A stretch of DNA of 64,000 bases from positions 828,501-892,500 of the forward strand of contig NZ_CP077091.1 of assembly GCF_014268595.2 (NCBI RefSeq), read 5' to 3'. The position numbers and the translations under genes are program-made. Shown here piece by piece: positions 36,408 to 44,240 of this stretch. The first letter of the stretch is position 1; every line of letters begins with the position of its first letter. This DNA is from Pseudomonas hamedanensis (lineage in GTDB: Bacteria; Pseudomonadota; Gammaproteobacteria; Pseudomonadales; Pseudomonadaceae). The notes under the pieces were generated by a model. It was not told where the DNA came from. It worked only from the letters and a program-made list of their open reading frames with translations, and ran no database searches.

Positions 36408-37231
36408 TGGAACGAAGTGAACGAAACAGCGAAATCGAATTGCGCTTGCTGATCGAGGCGATCTATCTCAAGTACAGCTACGATTTTCGCGATTACTCCG
36501 GCGCATCGATCAAGCGCCGGGTGCTGCATGCGTTAAACCAGTTCGAGTGCGCGACGATTTCAGCGTTGCAGGAGAAAGTCCTGCACGATCCGACGGCATT
36601 CATGCAACTGCTGCAATTGCTGACGATCCCGGTCAGCGAGATGTTTCGCGATCCGTCGCACTTTCTCGCGATTCGCCAGGAAGTGGTGCCGTTGCTGCGC
36701 ACCTATCCGTCGCTGAAGATCTGGATTGCCGGCTGCAGCACGGGCGAGGAGGTGTACTCGATGGCGATCCTGTTGCGCGAAGAAGGCCTGCTTGACCGCA
36801 CGATCATCTACGCCACCGACATCAACCCACGCTCGCTGGATAAAGCCAAGCAAGGGATTTTCTCGATGGAGAACGTGCGCGCCTACACCGCCAATTACCA
36901 GCAGGCCGGCGGCCAGTGTTCGTTCGCCGACTATTACACGGCGGCGTACGGTTACGCGATTTTCGACAAGAGTCTGTGCGAGAACGTGACCTTCGCCGAC
37001 CACAGTCTGGCCACCGACAGTGTGTTCTCCGAAACCCAGTTGATCTCTTGCCGTAACGTGTTGATCTATTTCAACAAGAAGCTTCAGGACCGGGCGTTCG
37101 GGCTGTTCCATGAATCGCTCTCGCACCGTGGCTTTCTGGTGCTGGGCAGCAAGGAAACCCTGGATTTTTCCAGCTACGCCAACCAGTTCGAGCCGCTGGT
37201 GAAACAAGAACGGATCTACCGCAAATCATGA
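36407..37231 (+). CDS. cheR: CheR-type protein-glutamate methyltransferase
   Basis: A 274-residue CheR family member with the N-terminal helical domain (FRDYSGASIKRRVLHALNQF) and a SAM-binding domain with IWIAGCSTGEEVYSMAI near residue 105, IYATDINPRSLDKA, and ISCRNVLIYFNKKLQDRAF. CheR methylates receptor glutamates; here no receptor is nearby and the partner genes are hybrid kinases, so the target is probably not a flagellar chemotaxis receptor. I chose the GTG at 36407, which shares its G with the kinase TAG stop; an ATG at 36380 would put nine extra residues inside the kinase gene. It overlaps CheB by 4 nt. Confidence 0.85.
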   Translation: MERSERNSEIELRLLIEAIYLKYSYDFRDYSGASIKRRVLHALNQFECATISALQEKVLHDPTAFMQLLQLLTIPVSEMFRDPSHFLAIRQEVVPLLRTYPSLKIWIAGCSTGEEVYSMAILLREEGLLDRTIIYATDINPRSLDKAKQGIFSMENVRAYTANYQQAGGQCSFADYYTAAYGYAIFDKSLCENVTFADHSLATDSVFSETQLISCRNVLIYFNKKLQDRAFGLFHESLSHRGFLVLGSKETLDFSSYANQFEPLVKQERIYRKS

Positions 37232-37821
37232 ACGGCACCCCAAGCCTGCCTCGAATCGAGGCTGTTGTGATCGGTGCGTCGGCCGGCGGCGTTGAAGCGC
37301 TGCTGACGCTGCTTGGCCCGCTGCGCCAAGGGTTTGTGCTGCCGATCATTATCGTCCTGCATCTGCCCGAAGAACGCCGCAGTCAGCTGGCCGAAGTGTT
37401 TGCCCGACGTCTGGCCCTGCCGGTCAAAGAGGCCGAAGACAAACAGGATATCGAGGCCGGCACGGTGTATTTCGCCACCCCCGGTTATCACCTATCGGTG
37501 GAGGAGGATCGCAGCCTGTCCTTGAGTCTCGAGGATCGCGTGAACCACTCCCGGCCTTCGATCGATTACCTGTTCGAGTCGGCCGCCGACGTTTACGGCC
37601 CGACATTGGCTGCCGTATTGCTGACCGGCGCCAACCACGACGGCGCACGTGGCCTGGCCGTCGTCAAACAGCGGGGCGGACTGACCATCGTCCAGGACCC
37701 CACAGAAGCACAAGTTGCCACCATGCCCCAGGCTGCGCTGAATGTTCACCAGCCGGATCATGTCCTAACCATTCACGGCATCGGCCGTCTGCTTGTCGAG
37801 CTGGAACGAATCGCATGCTGA
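37228..37821 (+). CDS. cheB: CheB-type methylesterase without receiver
   Basis: A 197-residue stand-alone CheB catalytic domain. The triad is Ser in GASAGGVEAL (start), His in IIIVLHLPEERR and Asp in LLTGANHDGARGLAVV. No N-terminal receiver is present, unlike chemotaxis CheB. It would remove methyl groups added by the CheR encoded just upstream (ATGA overlap), or deamidate glutamines. Its end overlaps the next kinase gene by 7 nt, so CheR, CheB and kinase are translated as a coupled unit. Confidence 0.88.
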   Translation: MNGTPSLPRIEAVVIGASAGGVEALLTLLGPLRQGFVLPIIIVLHLPEERRSQLAEVFARRLALPVKEAEDKQDIEAGTVYFATPGYHLSVEEDRSLSLSLEDRVNHSRPSIDYLFESAADVYGPTLAAVLLTGANHDGARGLAVVKQRGGLTIVQDPTEAQVATMPQAALNVHQPDHVLTIHGIGRLLVELERIAC

Positions 37822-39029
37822 GTAATATCCAAGCCAAATTGCTGATCGTCGACGATCTGCCGGAAAACCTGCTGGCCCTTGAAGCGTTGATCAAGCGTGA
37901 AGACCGCACCGTCTACAAGGCGCTGTCGGCAGATGAAGCGTTGTCGCTGCTGCTGCAGCACGAATTCGCCATGGCCATCCTCGATGTACAAATGCCCGGC
38001 ATGAACGGCTTTGAACTCGCCGAGTTGATGCGCGGCACCGAGAAAACCAAGAACATCCCGATCATCTTCGTCAGCGCCGCCGGCCGTGAACTGAACTATG
38101 CGTTCAAGGGCTACGAGAGCGGTGCGGTGGATTTCCTGCACAAGCCGCTGGATATCCATGCGGTGAAGAGCAAGGTCAACGTCTTTGTCGATTTGTATCG
38201 CCAGAGCAAGGCGATGAAGCAGCAGGTCGAAGCACTGGAGCAGGCGCGCCGCGAGCAGGAAGCCTTGCTCCAGCAGTTGCAGAGTACCCAGCTTGAGTTG
38301 GAGCAGGCCGTGCGTATGCGTGATGACTTCATGTCAATCGTCGCCCACGAAGTGCGCACGCCACTCAACGGGCTGATACTGGAAACCCAACTGCGCAAGA
38401 TGCACCTGGCGCGGGACAACGCCTCGGCGTTCACGCTCGACAAGATGCACGCGATGGTCGACCGCGATGAACGGCAGATCAAAAGCCTGATCCGGCTGAT
38501 CGAAGACATGCTCGACGTGTCGCGCATTCGCACCGGCAAGCTGTCGATCCGGCCGAGCCATTTCGATCTGGTGCAATTGGTGAGCAATCTGCTGCAAAAC
38601 TTCGCGCAGCAGATCGAGGCGGCGGAAACCGAAGTGTCGTTCACCGCAGCGGAGCCGGTGGAGGGGCACTGGGATGAATTCCGGATCGAGCAGGTGGTGT
38701 CCAATCTGCTGACCAACGCCTTGCGTTACGGTGGTCGCAGTCCGATTCAGGTGCGCGTTTACCGCGTCGATGATGAGGCGCGCATCGAAGTGCAGGATCA
38801 CGGCATCGGCATCAGTGCCGAGAACCAGAAGCGTATTTTTCAACAGTTCGAACGGGTCTCCGCCAAGACGGTAGTGGCCGGGCTCGGACTGGGTCTGTTC
38901 ATCTCCGAGCAGATCGTCGCCGCCCATGGCGGCTCCATCGTCGTCGAGAGTGAAATCAACGAAGGCGCCCTGTTTCGCGTTTGTCTGCCCATCCAGGAAA
39001 ACGGCACATCCGACGCAACCTCTGAGTGA
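37815..39029 (+). CDS. Receiver-histidine kinase fusion
   Basis: A soluble 404-residue protein: receiver domain first (acceptor D57 in AILDVQMPG, Lys110 in FLHKPLD), a Gln/Glu coiled coil (about 130-168), HisKA with H178 in IVAHEVRTPLNGL, and a HATPase domain (NLLTNALRYGG, DHGIGIS, GLGLGLFISEQIV). There is no membrane segment. Input by phosphorylation of the receiver fits a relay from the CHASE3-GAF hybrid kinase, whose gene opens the operon. It overlaps cheB by 7 nt. Confidence 0.9.
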   Translation: MLSNIQAKLLIVDDLPENLLALEALIKREDRTVYKALSADEALSLLLQHEFAMAILDVQMPGMNGFELAELMRGTEKTKNIPIIFVSAAGRELNYAFKGYESGAVDFLHKPLDIHAVKSKVNVFVDLYRQSKAMKQQVEALEQARREQEALLQQLQSTQLELEQAVRMRDDFMSIVAHEVRTPLNGLILETQLRKMHLARDNASAFTLDKMHAMVDRDERQIKSLIRLIEDMLDVSRIRTGKLSIRPSHFDLVQLVSNLLQNFAQQIEAAETEVSFTAAEPVEGHWDEFRIEQVVSNLLTNALRYGGRSPIQVRVYRVDDEARIEVQDHGIGISAENQKRIFQQFERVSAKTVVAGLGLGLFISEQIVAAHGGSIVVESEINEGALFRVCLPIQENGTSDATSE

Positions 39030-39073
39030 CCACACGGTCGTATCAGCAGCTATTGACCGAACAAAGGCTTCCC

Positions 39074-39451
39074 ATGAGCGTAGATGCGCAAGATGTTGTA
39101 CTCGTCGTCGAAGACGAACCGGTTATCTTGATGGTTCTGACCGATTACTTGTCAGGGCAGGGCTATCGCGTACTGCAAGCGGAAAACGGCGAGCAGGCAT
39201 TCGAAATCCTCGCCAGCAAACCGCACCTGGACATGTTGATCACTGACTACCGTTTGCCGGGCGGCATCTCCGGCGTGCAGATCGCCGAACCTGCCGTGAA
39301 GTTGCGACCTGACCTCAAGGTGATTTTCATCAGCGGCTATCCGCAGGAAATCCGCGAGACCGGTAGGCCGATTACCAGCAAGGCGCCGATCCTCGAAAAA
39401 CCATTTGATCTCGACGTGTTGCAGGAAAAGATCCAGGAATTGCTGGCCTGA
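39074..39451 (+). CDS. Stand-alone receiver, last gene of the signalling operon
   Basis: A 125-residue receiver with EDE acidic pocket (residues 13-15), D58 in LITDYRLPGG, Ser in FISGYPQE and Lys in LEKPFD. The ATG at 39074, behind AAAGG, gives the standard receiver start; a GTG at 39026 overlapping the previous stop would add a 16-residue tail-like extension. No output domain is seen, so it probably relays phosphate or acts by protein contact. Confidence 0.86.
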   Translation: MSVDAQDVVLVVEDEPVILMVLTDYLSGQGYRVLQAENGEQAFEILASKPHLDMLITDYRLPGGISGVQIAEPAVKLRPDLKVIFISGYPQEIRETGRPITSKAPILEKPFDLDVLQEKIQELLA

Positions 39452-39490
39452 AAACGCGGCAAATGGCGCGGTACCTGTAATTTCTGACAG

Positions 39491-39518
39491 TTGACACAAG
39501 CGGCTTCAGAGCTAATAA
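39491..39518 (+). promoter_or_regulatory. Candidate sigma-70 promoter for the Rhs/TccC gene
   Basis: TTGACA at 39491-39496 and TAATAA at 39513-39518 are separated by 16 bp, close to the sigma-70 consensus. Predicted transcription would begin near 39525. Confidence 0.5.
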
Positions 39519-39519
39519 A

Positions 39520-39542
39520 GACCTCGTAACCACCGCGAGGTC
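39520..39542 (+). promoter_or_regulatory. Hairpin that contains the Rhs/TccC Shine-Dalgarno
   Basis: GACCTCG (39520-39526) can pair perfectly with CGAGGTC (39536-39542) across a 9-nt loop. The only Shine-Dalgarno candidate, GAGG at 39537-39540, nine bases before the ATG at 39550, lies in the right arm and would be hidden when the hairpin forms. If transcription starts at about 39525 the left arm would be mostly missing, so the hairpin matters only for longer transcripts, such as read-through from the signalling operon. Confidence 0.45.
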
Positions 39543-39549
39543 ACTGTTC

Positions 39550-42438
39550 ATGCATCGTCACACGCCAAAGCTTGCCGTCATTGAACCTCGTGGTGCCGCG
39601 GTACGCGAGGTCTCGTACTTTCGGCGATCGGGCCTGGACGAGCTTCAAGCCTATGTCTGGCAAACGGTTCATGACCTTCCGCGCCGCGCGAGTCACACGC
39701 GTGATCCGCGGCTGTTTTTGCGCTTTCAAAGCGACGATACCTCTCCCGCCAACCAGACCAGCATCACCACTCTGTCCGGAGCATCCTTGTTATCGGTCAA
39801 CGTGGATGCCGGTTGGCGTTTGACGTTGACGGGAGCGTCTGGCCAGCCTCTTGAAAGCTGGGATCAAAAGCTCAATCACCGCCGCGTGCAATACGATGCG
39901 TGGCTGCGCCCGACGTTCGTGTTCGACCGTTCGGCCGGCGAGTCCGAGCACCGAAGCGAATGCCTGTCTTACGCCGACGCCAGCATCGAGTCTGCCCGGC
40001 ATAATCGCTGCGGGCAGTTGGTCCGTCATGACGACGCGGCGGGTTCGGCGTACTTTACTGAGTTTGGCCTCAACGGTGCGCCTATCGAGCAATCTCGGCG
40101 ATTCCTCAAAGAACTGAATGAGCCGGACTGGCCTGAAGAGGCAAGTAAGCGCGACGCCTTGCTGGAAGATTGGAATGCCATCACCGGTATGGACTACAAC
40201 GCTTCAGGTGACTTGATCCGGCACGTTGATGCGCAGGGCAATCAACAATTGCTGCGACAGACCATGGCCGGGGAATTGGCCCAGGCGTGTCTGAAACCGG
40301 TCGGCGCCAACGAATACACTACGTTAGTGGCTGATATCCGCTACAACGCGTCTGGTCAAATAGAACAGCAAACTGCCGGTAACGGGGTCGTCACTCGCAG
40401 CGTTTTCGACTCGCAGAATGGACGGCTCAATAGCTTGGCCGCGCAAGCGGCCAACGAGCCGGTGCTGCAGGATCTCGCGTATGACTATGATCCGGTGGGC
40501 AAGTTGCTAAGCATCACCGACAGCGCTCAGCCGATCCACTATTTCCGCAATCAACGAGTCGCGCCTCTCACCGCCTATGGGTACGACACGCTTGGGCAAT
40601 TGATCAAAGCCTCTGGTCGGCAACGAATCCGGGCCCTGAGCGGGCCGCAGCTGCCCGAGTTCATCTCACCGGCGGATCCGCTGCAGCTGGAAAATTATCA
40701 GCAGACGTTTGACTACGACAGCGCTGGTAACCTTTGTATGCTGCAGCACACCGCCGACAGTGGTTCGCGCTGTGAACGCACGGCTGTCGCGCTGACAAGC
40801 AATCGTAGTTTGCCGTACACCGTCGCAGGTGAACGACCGGATGAGGTAGAAATCGCCAGGCGTTACGACGCCAACGGCAATCTCAACCTGCTGCAAACAG
40901 GCCAAAATCTTCTTTGGGACAGGCGCAACCAGTTGCGCCAGGTCCATCAAGTGATTCGTAAAAACGGTCCCAACGATAGCGAGTGCTATTTTTATGACTG
41001 CACGGGTCAACGTCTGCGTAAAATCCGCACGGCACATACCCCAGAACTGACCCGCACCCATGAAACCCGCTATTTGCCGGGGCTGGAAATCCGCACTACA
41101 CCTGAAGAAACCCTGCACATCATCACTGTTCAGGCTGGCCGCTGCACTGTGCAGGTCCTGCACTGGGAAAGGGGTCGGCCCTCGCGTGTCGCCGACAATC
41201 AACATCGCTACATCCTCACCGATCATCTGGGCTCCAGCAGTCTGGAGCTGGATTTCGAGGCGCACCTGATCAGTCAGGAAAGTTACTATGCCTATGGCGC
41301 CACAGCTTGGTGGGCCGGGCGTGACGAGGTCGAGGCCAGTTACCGGACGGTGCGCTATTCAAGGCAAGAGCGCGACGCCACTGGTCTTTACTATTACGGG
41401 TTTCGTTACTACATGCCGTGGCGACAGCGATGGCTGAGTGCCGACCCAGGGGGCACCCACGATGGGCTGAATCTGTACGCGATGGTCGGTGGCAACCCGG
41501 TCGGGTATGTCGATTTGCAGGGCTTGTCGCGATGGGAGACGGCCAAGGCGATGATATGGGCCGGTGGCTTTGACTTTGCAGCAAAAGTGCCTGCGGCGGC
41601 TATCGGCTATCTCATAAAGGCTGCGAATCCGGCGAGTTGGGTGTTGGCAGTTGCAGGCGGGGCTTCGGCAGCGATCAATGGGGCGATCACGGGAGCAGCA
41701 TGGGTCGCTCATAATCAGAATGAAGATATCGGTCGTTTACGGCGATATGCAGAGCGTTCCGCGGGAGCCTTGGGAGGCGCAGTATTAACGGCTGCTCCTG
41801 TGGCGGTTGAGCATTTTTTCACCCCGGGATTGAATCTTGCGGCAATCGATCAGATCACGTCATTAGGGGATAACTTCGGGTTTGAATTTTTTTCTCAATT
41901 CGAAGCAAGCCGGCCGAACAATGATTGGACGGGGACGCCTCCAAGAGCCGGTATTAACGCTGAGATCGGCGCTACGGTGCTGACTAAAGGGGTTTCCAAA
42001 TTAATTGATTACAACCTGTTTGGTCCTGCGCAATCCCTTTCTGTAAGCCTTGCCCAAGAGGTTTTGTACCCCGCAGCTACCAAAGGGGCGGTGGCCATGA
42101 GTATGAGTTTTTCCCGCAGTTATTTCCCGGAGGAGGCGCCATACCAGGAAAGTCGAGATCTCTCGCAGTTTTCAGTTGTAAAACAGCTCAGCAATGTGGC
42201 CGGCCGAGATTCTTTTAGCGCGGTCCCTCGACTGGCGGCGCAAGGGCTGCAGCTTGAGGGCGTGAGCGCCGTAATCAGCGACGGCGTACGAGAAACCGTG
42301 AATTACGCTGTAAACTCCGGGTTTCAGATAATGCGAAATGCTTATAAACGCGACATAAAGTCCGGCCTGCAGAAAATGGTGAAAACGAATCGCCCACCGC
42401 TTGCTGACACAAAGGTTCAAAACTATGGGGCCGTTTGA
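39550..42438 (+). CDS. TccC/Rhs-type toxin with variable C-terminus
   Basis: A 962-residue RHS protein resembling the TccC component of insecticidal Tc toxins. YD-repeat strands (such as YNASGDLIRHVDAQGN, YDPVGKLLSITD, YDANGNLNLL, YDCTGQRLRKI) build the shell. The core motif is RYYMPWRQRWLSADPGG with DPGG at 632-635, followed by DGLNLYAMVGGNPVGYVD. After about residue 660 comes a 300-residue C-terminal region, the part cleaved off as the toxin in this family. It begins with Ala/Gly-rich hydrophobic stretches (AAKVPAAAIGYLI, WVLAVAGGASAAINGAITGAAWVAH); I recognise no catalytic motif. No TcdA- or TcdB-like partner is in the window, so it is solitary here. Confidence 0.85.
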   Translation: MHRHTPKLAVIEPRGAAVREVSYFRRSGLDELQAYVWQTVHDLPRRASHTRDPRLFLRFQSDDTSPANQTSITTLSGASLLSVNVDAGWRLTLTGASGQPLESWDQKLNHRRVQYDAWLRPTFVFDRSAGESEHRSECLSYADASIESARHNRCGQLVRHDDAAGSAYFTEFGLNGAPIEQSRRFLKELNEPDWPEEASKRDALLEDWNAITGMDYNASGDLIRHVDAQGNQQLLRQTMAGELAQACLKPVGANEYTTLVADIRYNASGQIEQQTAGNGVVTRSVFDSQNGRLNSLAAQAANEPVLQDLAYDYDPVGKLLSITDSAQPIHYFRNQRVAPLTAYGYDTLGQLIKASGRQRIRALSGPQLPEFISPADPLQLENYQQTFDYDSAGNLCMLQHTADSGSRCERTAVALTSNRSLPYTVAGERPDEVEIARRYDANGNLNLLQTGQNLLWDRRNQLRQVHQVIRKNGPNDSECYFYDCTGQRLRKIRTAHTPELTRTHETRYLPGLEIRTTPEETLHIITVQAGRCTVQVLHWERGRPSRVADNQHRYILTDHLGSSSLELDFEAHLISQESYYAYGATAWWAGRDEVEASYRTVRYSRQERDATGLYYYGFRYYMPWRQRWLSADPGGTHDGLNLYAMVGGNPVGYVDLQGLSRWETAKAMIWAGGFDFAAKVPAAAIGYLIKAANPASWVLAVAGGASAAINGAITGAAWVAHNQNEDIGRLRRYAERSAGALGGAVLTAAPVAVEHFFTPGLNLAAIDQITSLGDNFGFEFFSQFEASRPNNDWTGTPPRAGINAEIGATVLTKGVSKLIDYNLFGPAQSLSVSLAQEVLYPAATKGAVAMSMSFSRSYFPEEAPYQESRDLSQFSVVKQLSNVAGRDSFSAVPRLAAQGLQLEGVSAVISDGVRETVNYAVNSGFQIMRNAYKRDIKSGLQKMVKTNRPPLADTKVQNYGAV

Positions 42439-42569
42439 GATTACCTGGCGCTTCTTTAGATCGTTTACCAGGCTGCGCAGCAAAGGCGGTTAACTTCAAA
42501 TCAGCGCGAAGCAACTGCCCTGTTGATATAAATGGCGTGACCTGCTGTTGATGGGAGCTGATCATCAGA

Positions 42570-44240
42570 TCATCCCCGGATCATCTCGCGCACCTTGGCG
42601 GTCAGTAGATCAAAGGTGAACGGCTTGGTGATCATCTGCATCCCTGAGTCGAGGAATCCGCCGCGCACCGCCGCGTGTTCGGCGTATCCGGTAATGAACA
42701 ATACCTTCAGGCCTGGTCGGTACTGGCGGCCGACCTCCGCCAGTTGCCGGCCATTCATGCCGGGCAGGCCGACATCGCTGATCAACAGGTCGATGCGCTG
42801 CGAAGAGTTCAGGATCGGCATGGCGCCGTCCGCATCACTGGCCTCGACGAAGGCATACCCCAACTCACTGAGTACAGCGCTGACCAGCACGCGTACGGCC
42901 GGATCGTCTTCAACGATGAGCACGGTTTCGCCATCCATGGCATAGGGCGCTTGCTGCGAATCCGACACAGGGAGTTCGATTTCCTCACCGCGAAAGCGCG
43001 GCAGGTACAGTTTGACGGTGGTGCCCTGGTCAATCTCGCTGTCGATCGACACATGGCCGCGTGATTGTTTGCTGAAGCCGTAAATCATCGACAGGCCCAG
43101 CCCGGTGCCCTGGCCGATGGGTTTGGTTGTAAAGAACGGGTCGAAGGCGCGGCTGACCACACTTTGCGGCATGCCGCTGCCATTGTCGGTAACGCTGAGC
43201 ATGACGTAATCACCAGGCTCCAGATTGCTGTAGGCCTCGGTGAACTCCGGATGCAGCACCTCATTGCTGGTCGCCACCACCAGTTTGCCGCCTTCGGGCA
43301 TGGCATCGCGGGCGTTGATCACCAGGTTGAGCAGGGCGCTTTCCAGTTGATTGGGGTCGGCTTCGGCGACCCAGAGGTCGTCATCCAGGCGCATTTCCAG
43401 ATGAATACTTTCGTTGAGACTGCGTTGCAGCAGTTCACCCATCGACAGCACCAGCGTGTTCATTTGCACGGCTTTGGGGTCGAGCGACTGGCGCCGGGAG
43501 AACGCCAGCAGGCGGTGGGTCAGGCCGGCGGCGCGGTTGGCTGAGGTCACGCCAAGGTCAATCAGGCTGTCGAGGTCTTCGGTACGGCCCCGGGCCAAAC
43601 GCCGGCGCAACAGTTCCAGGCTGCCGATAATACCCGTCAGCATGTTGTTGAAATCGTGTGCGATGCCGCCGGTAAGTTGACCGACCGCTTCCATCTTCTG
43701 CGACTGGCGCAACGCTTCTTCGTTATGACGAAGTTGCGCAGTGCGTTCTTCGACCTGTTGTTCGAGGGTCTCCAGGGTCGATTGCAGGCGCCGTTCGCTT
43801 TCGCTCAGATCAATCAGGCGGTCGCGGGCTTCATATTGTCGTCGCCGTCCGCGCAAGGCCGCGGTGACCAGACTGACCAGTGTCGCCGGGTGGAAGGGGC
43901 GCTCAAGAAAGGTCACGTTGCCGAGCAATTCGCTCAGGCCGGACGGCGGGCCTTGTTCCTGGCCGCCGTGATGGGTCAACAGCACGATGGGCAGGTCGGA
44001 CCAGGCGGGCTGCTGATCGAGGTAGAGGATCAGCCCTTCCAGCTCTGGCCCGCGCAAGGCTTCCGCAGCGATCAACAGCAGCCCGGCGCCGAATTCGAGT
44101 TCGGCGCACAGGGCACCGAGACTCGCCGTGATCTGACCCTCGTAACCTGCTTCGTTGAGGATCTTCAGCGCGATCTGACTGTCGCGACCCAAGGGCGCCA
44201 GAATCAGGACCCGTTCGGCCAGCGGCGTGTTGACCGTCAC
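42570..44240 (-). CDS. Hybrid histidine kinase with degenerate N-terminal receiver
   Basis: A soluble 556-residue protein. The first 130 residues have a receiver-like fold pattern, but the acceptor Asp position reads LLLIAAEAL and the conserved Lys is Arg (ERPFHP), so this domain is likely unphosphorylated. A coiled coil (about 140-180), HisKA with H195 in GGIAHDFNNML, HATPase (NLVINARDAMPEGG, DNGSGMP, GTGLGLSMIYGF) and a genuine C-terminal receiver (acceptor in LLISDVGLPGMNG) follow. It starts with an ATG overlapping the stop of the KaiC-like gene by 4 nt, which indicates a functional pair: KaiC-like ATPase upstream, kinase output downstream. Confidence 0.9.
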   Translation of the reverse strand: MTVNTPLAERVLILAPLGRDSQIALKILNEAGYEGQITASLGALCAELEFGAGLLLIAAEALRGPELEGLILYLDQQPAWSDLPIVLLTHHGGQEQGPPSGLSELLGNVTFLERPFHPATLVSLVTAALRGRRRQYEARDRLIDLSESERRLQSTLETLEQQVEERTAQLRHNEEALRQSQKMEAVGQLTGGIAHDFNNMLTGIIGSLELLRRRLARGRTEDLDSLIDLGVTSANRAAGLTHRLLAFSRRQSLDPKAVQMNTLVLSMGELLQRSLNESIHLEMRLDDDLWVAEADPNQLESALLNLVINARDAMPEGGKLVVATSNEVLHPEFTEAYSNLEPGDYVMLSVTDNGSGMPQSVVSRAFDPFFTTKPIGQGTGLGLSMIYGFSKQSRGHVSIDSEIDQGTTVKLYLPRFRGEEIELPVSDSQQAPYAMDGETVLIVEDDPAVRVLVSAVLSELGYAFVEASDADGAMPILNSSQRIDLLISDVGLPGMNGRQLAEVGRQYRPGLKVLFITGYAEHAAVRGGFLDSGMQMITKPFTFDLLTAKVREMIRG

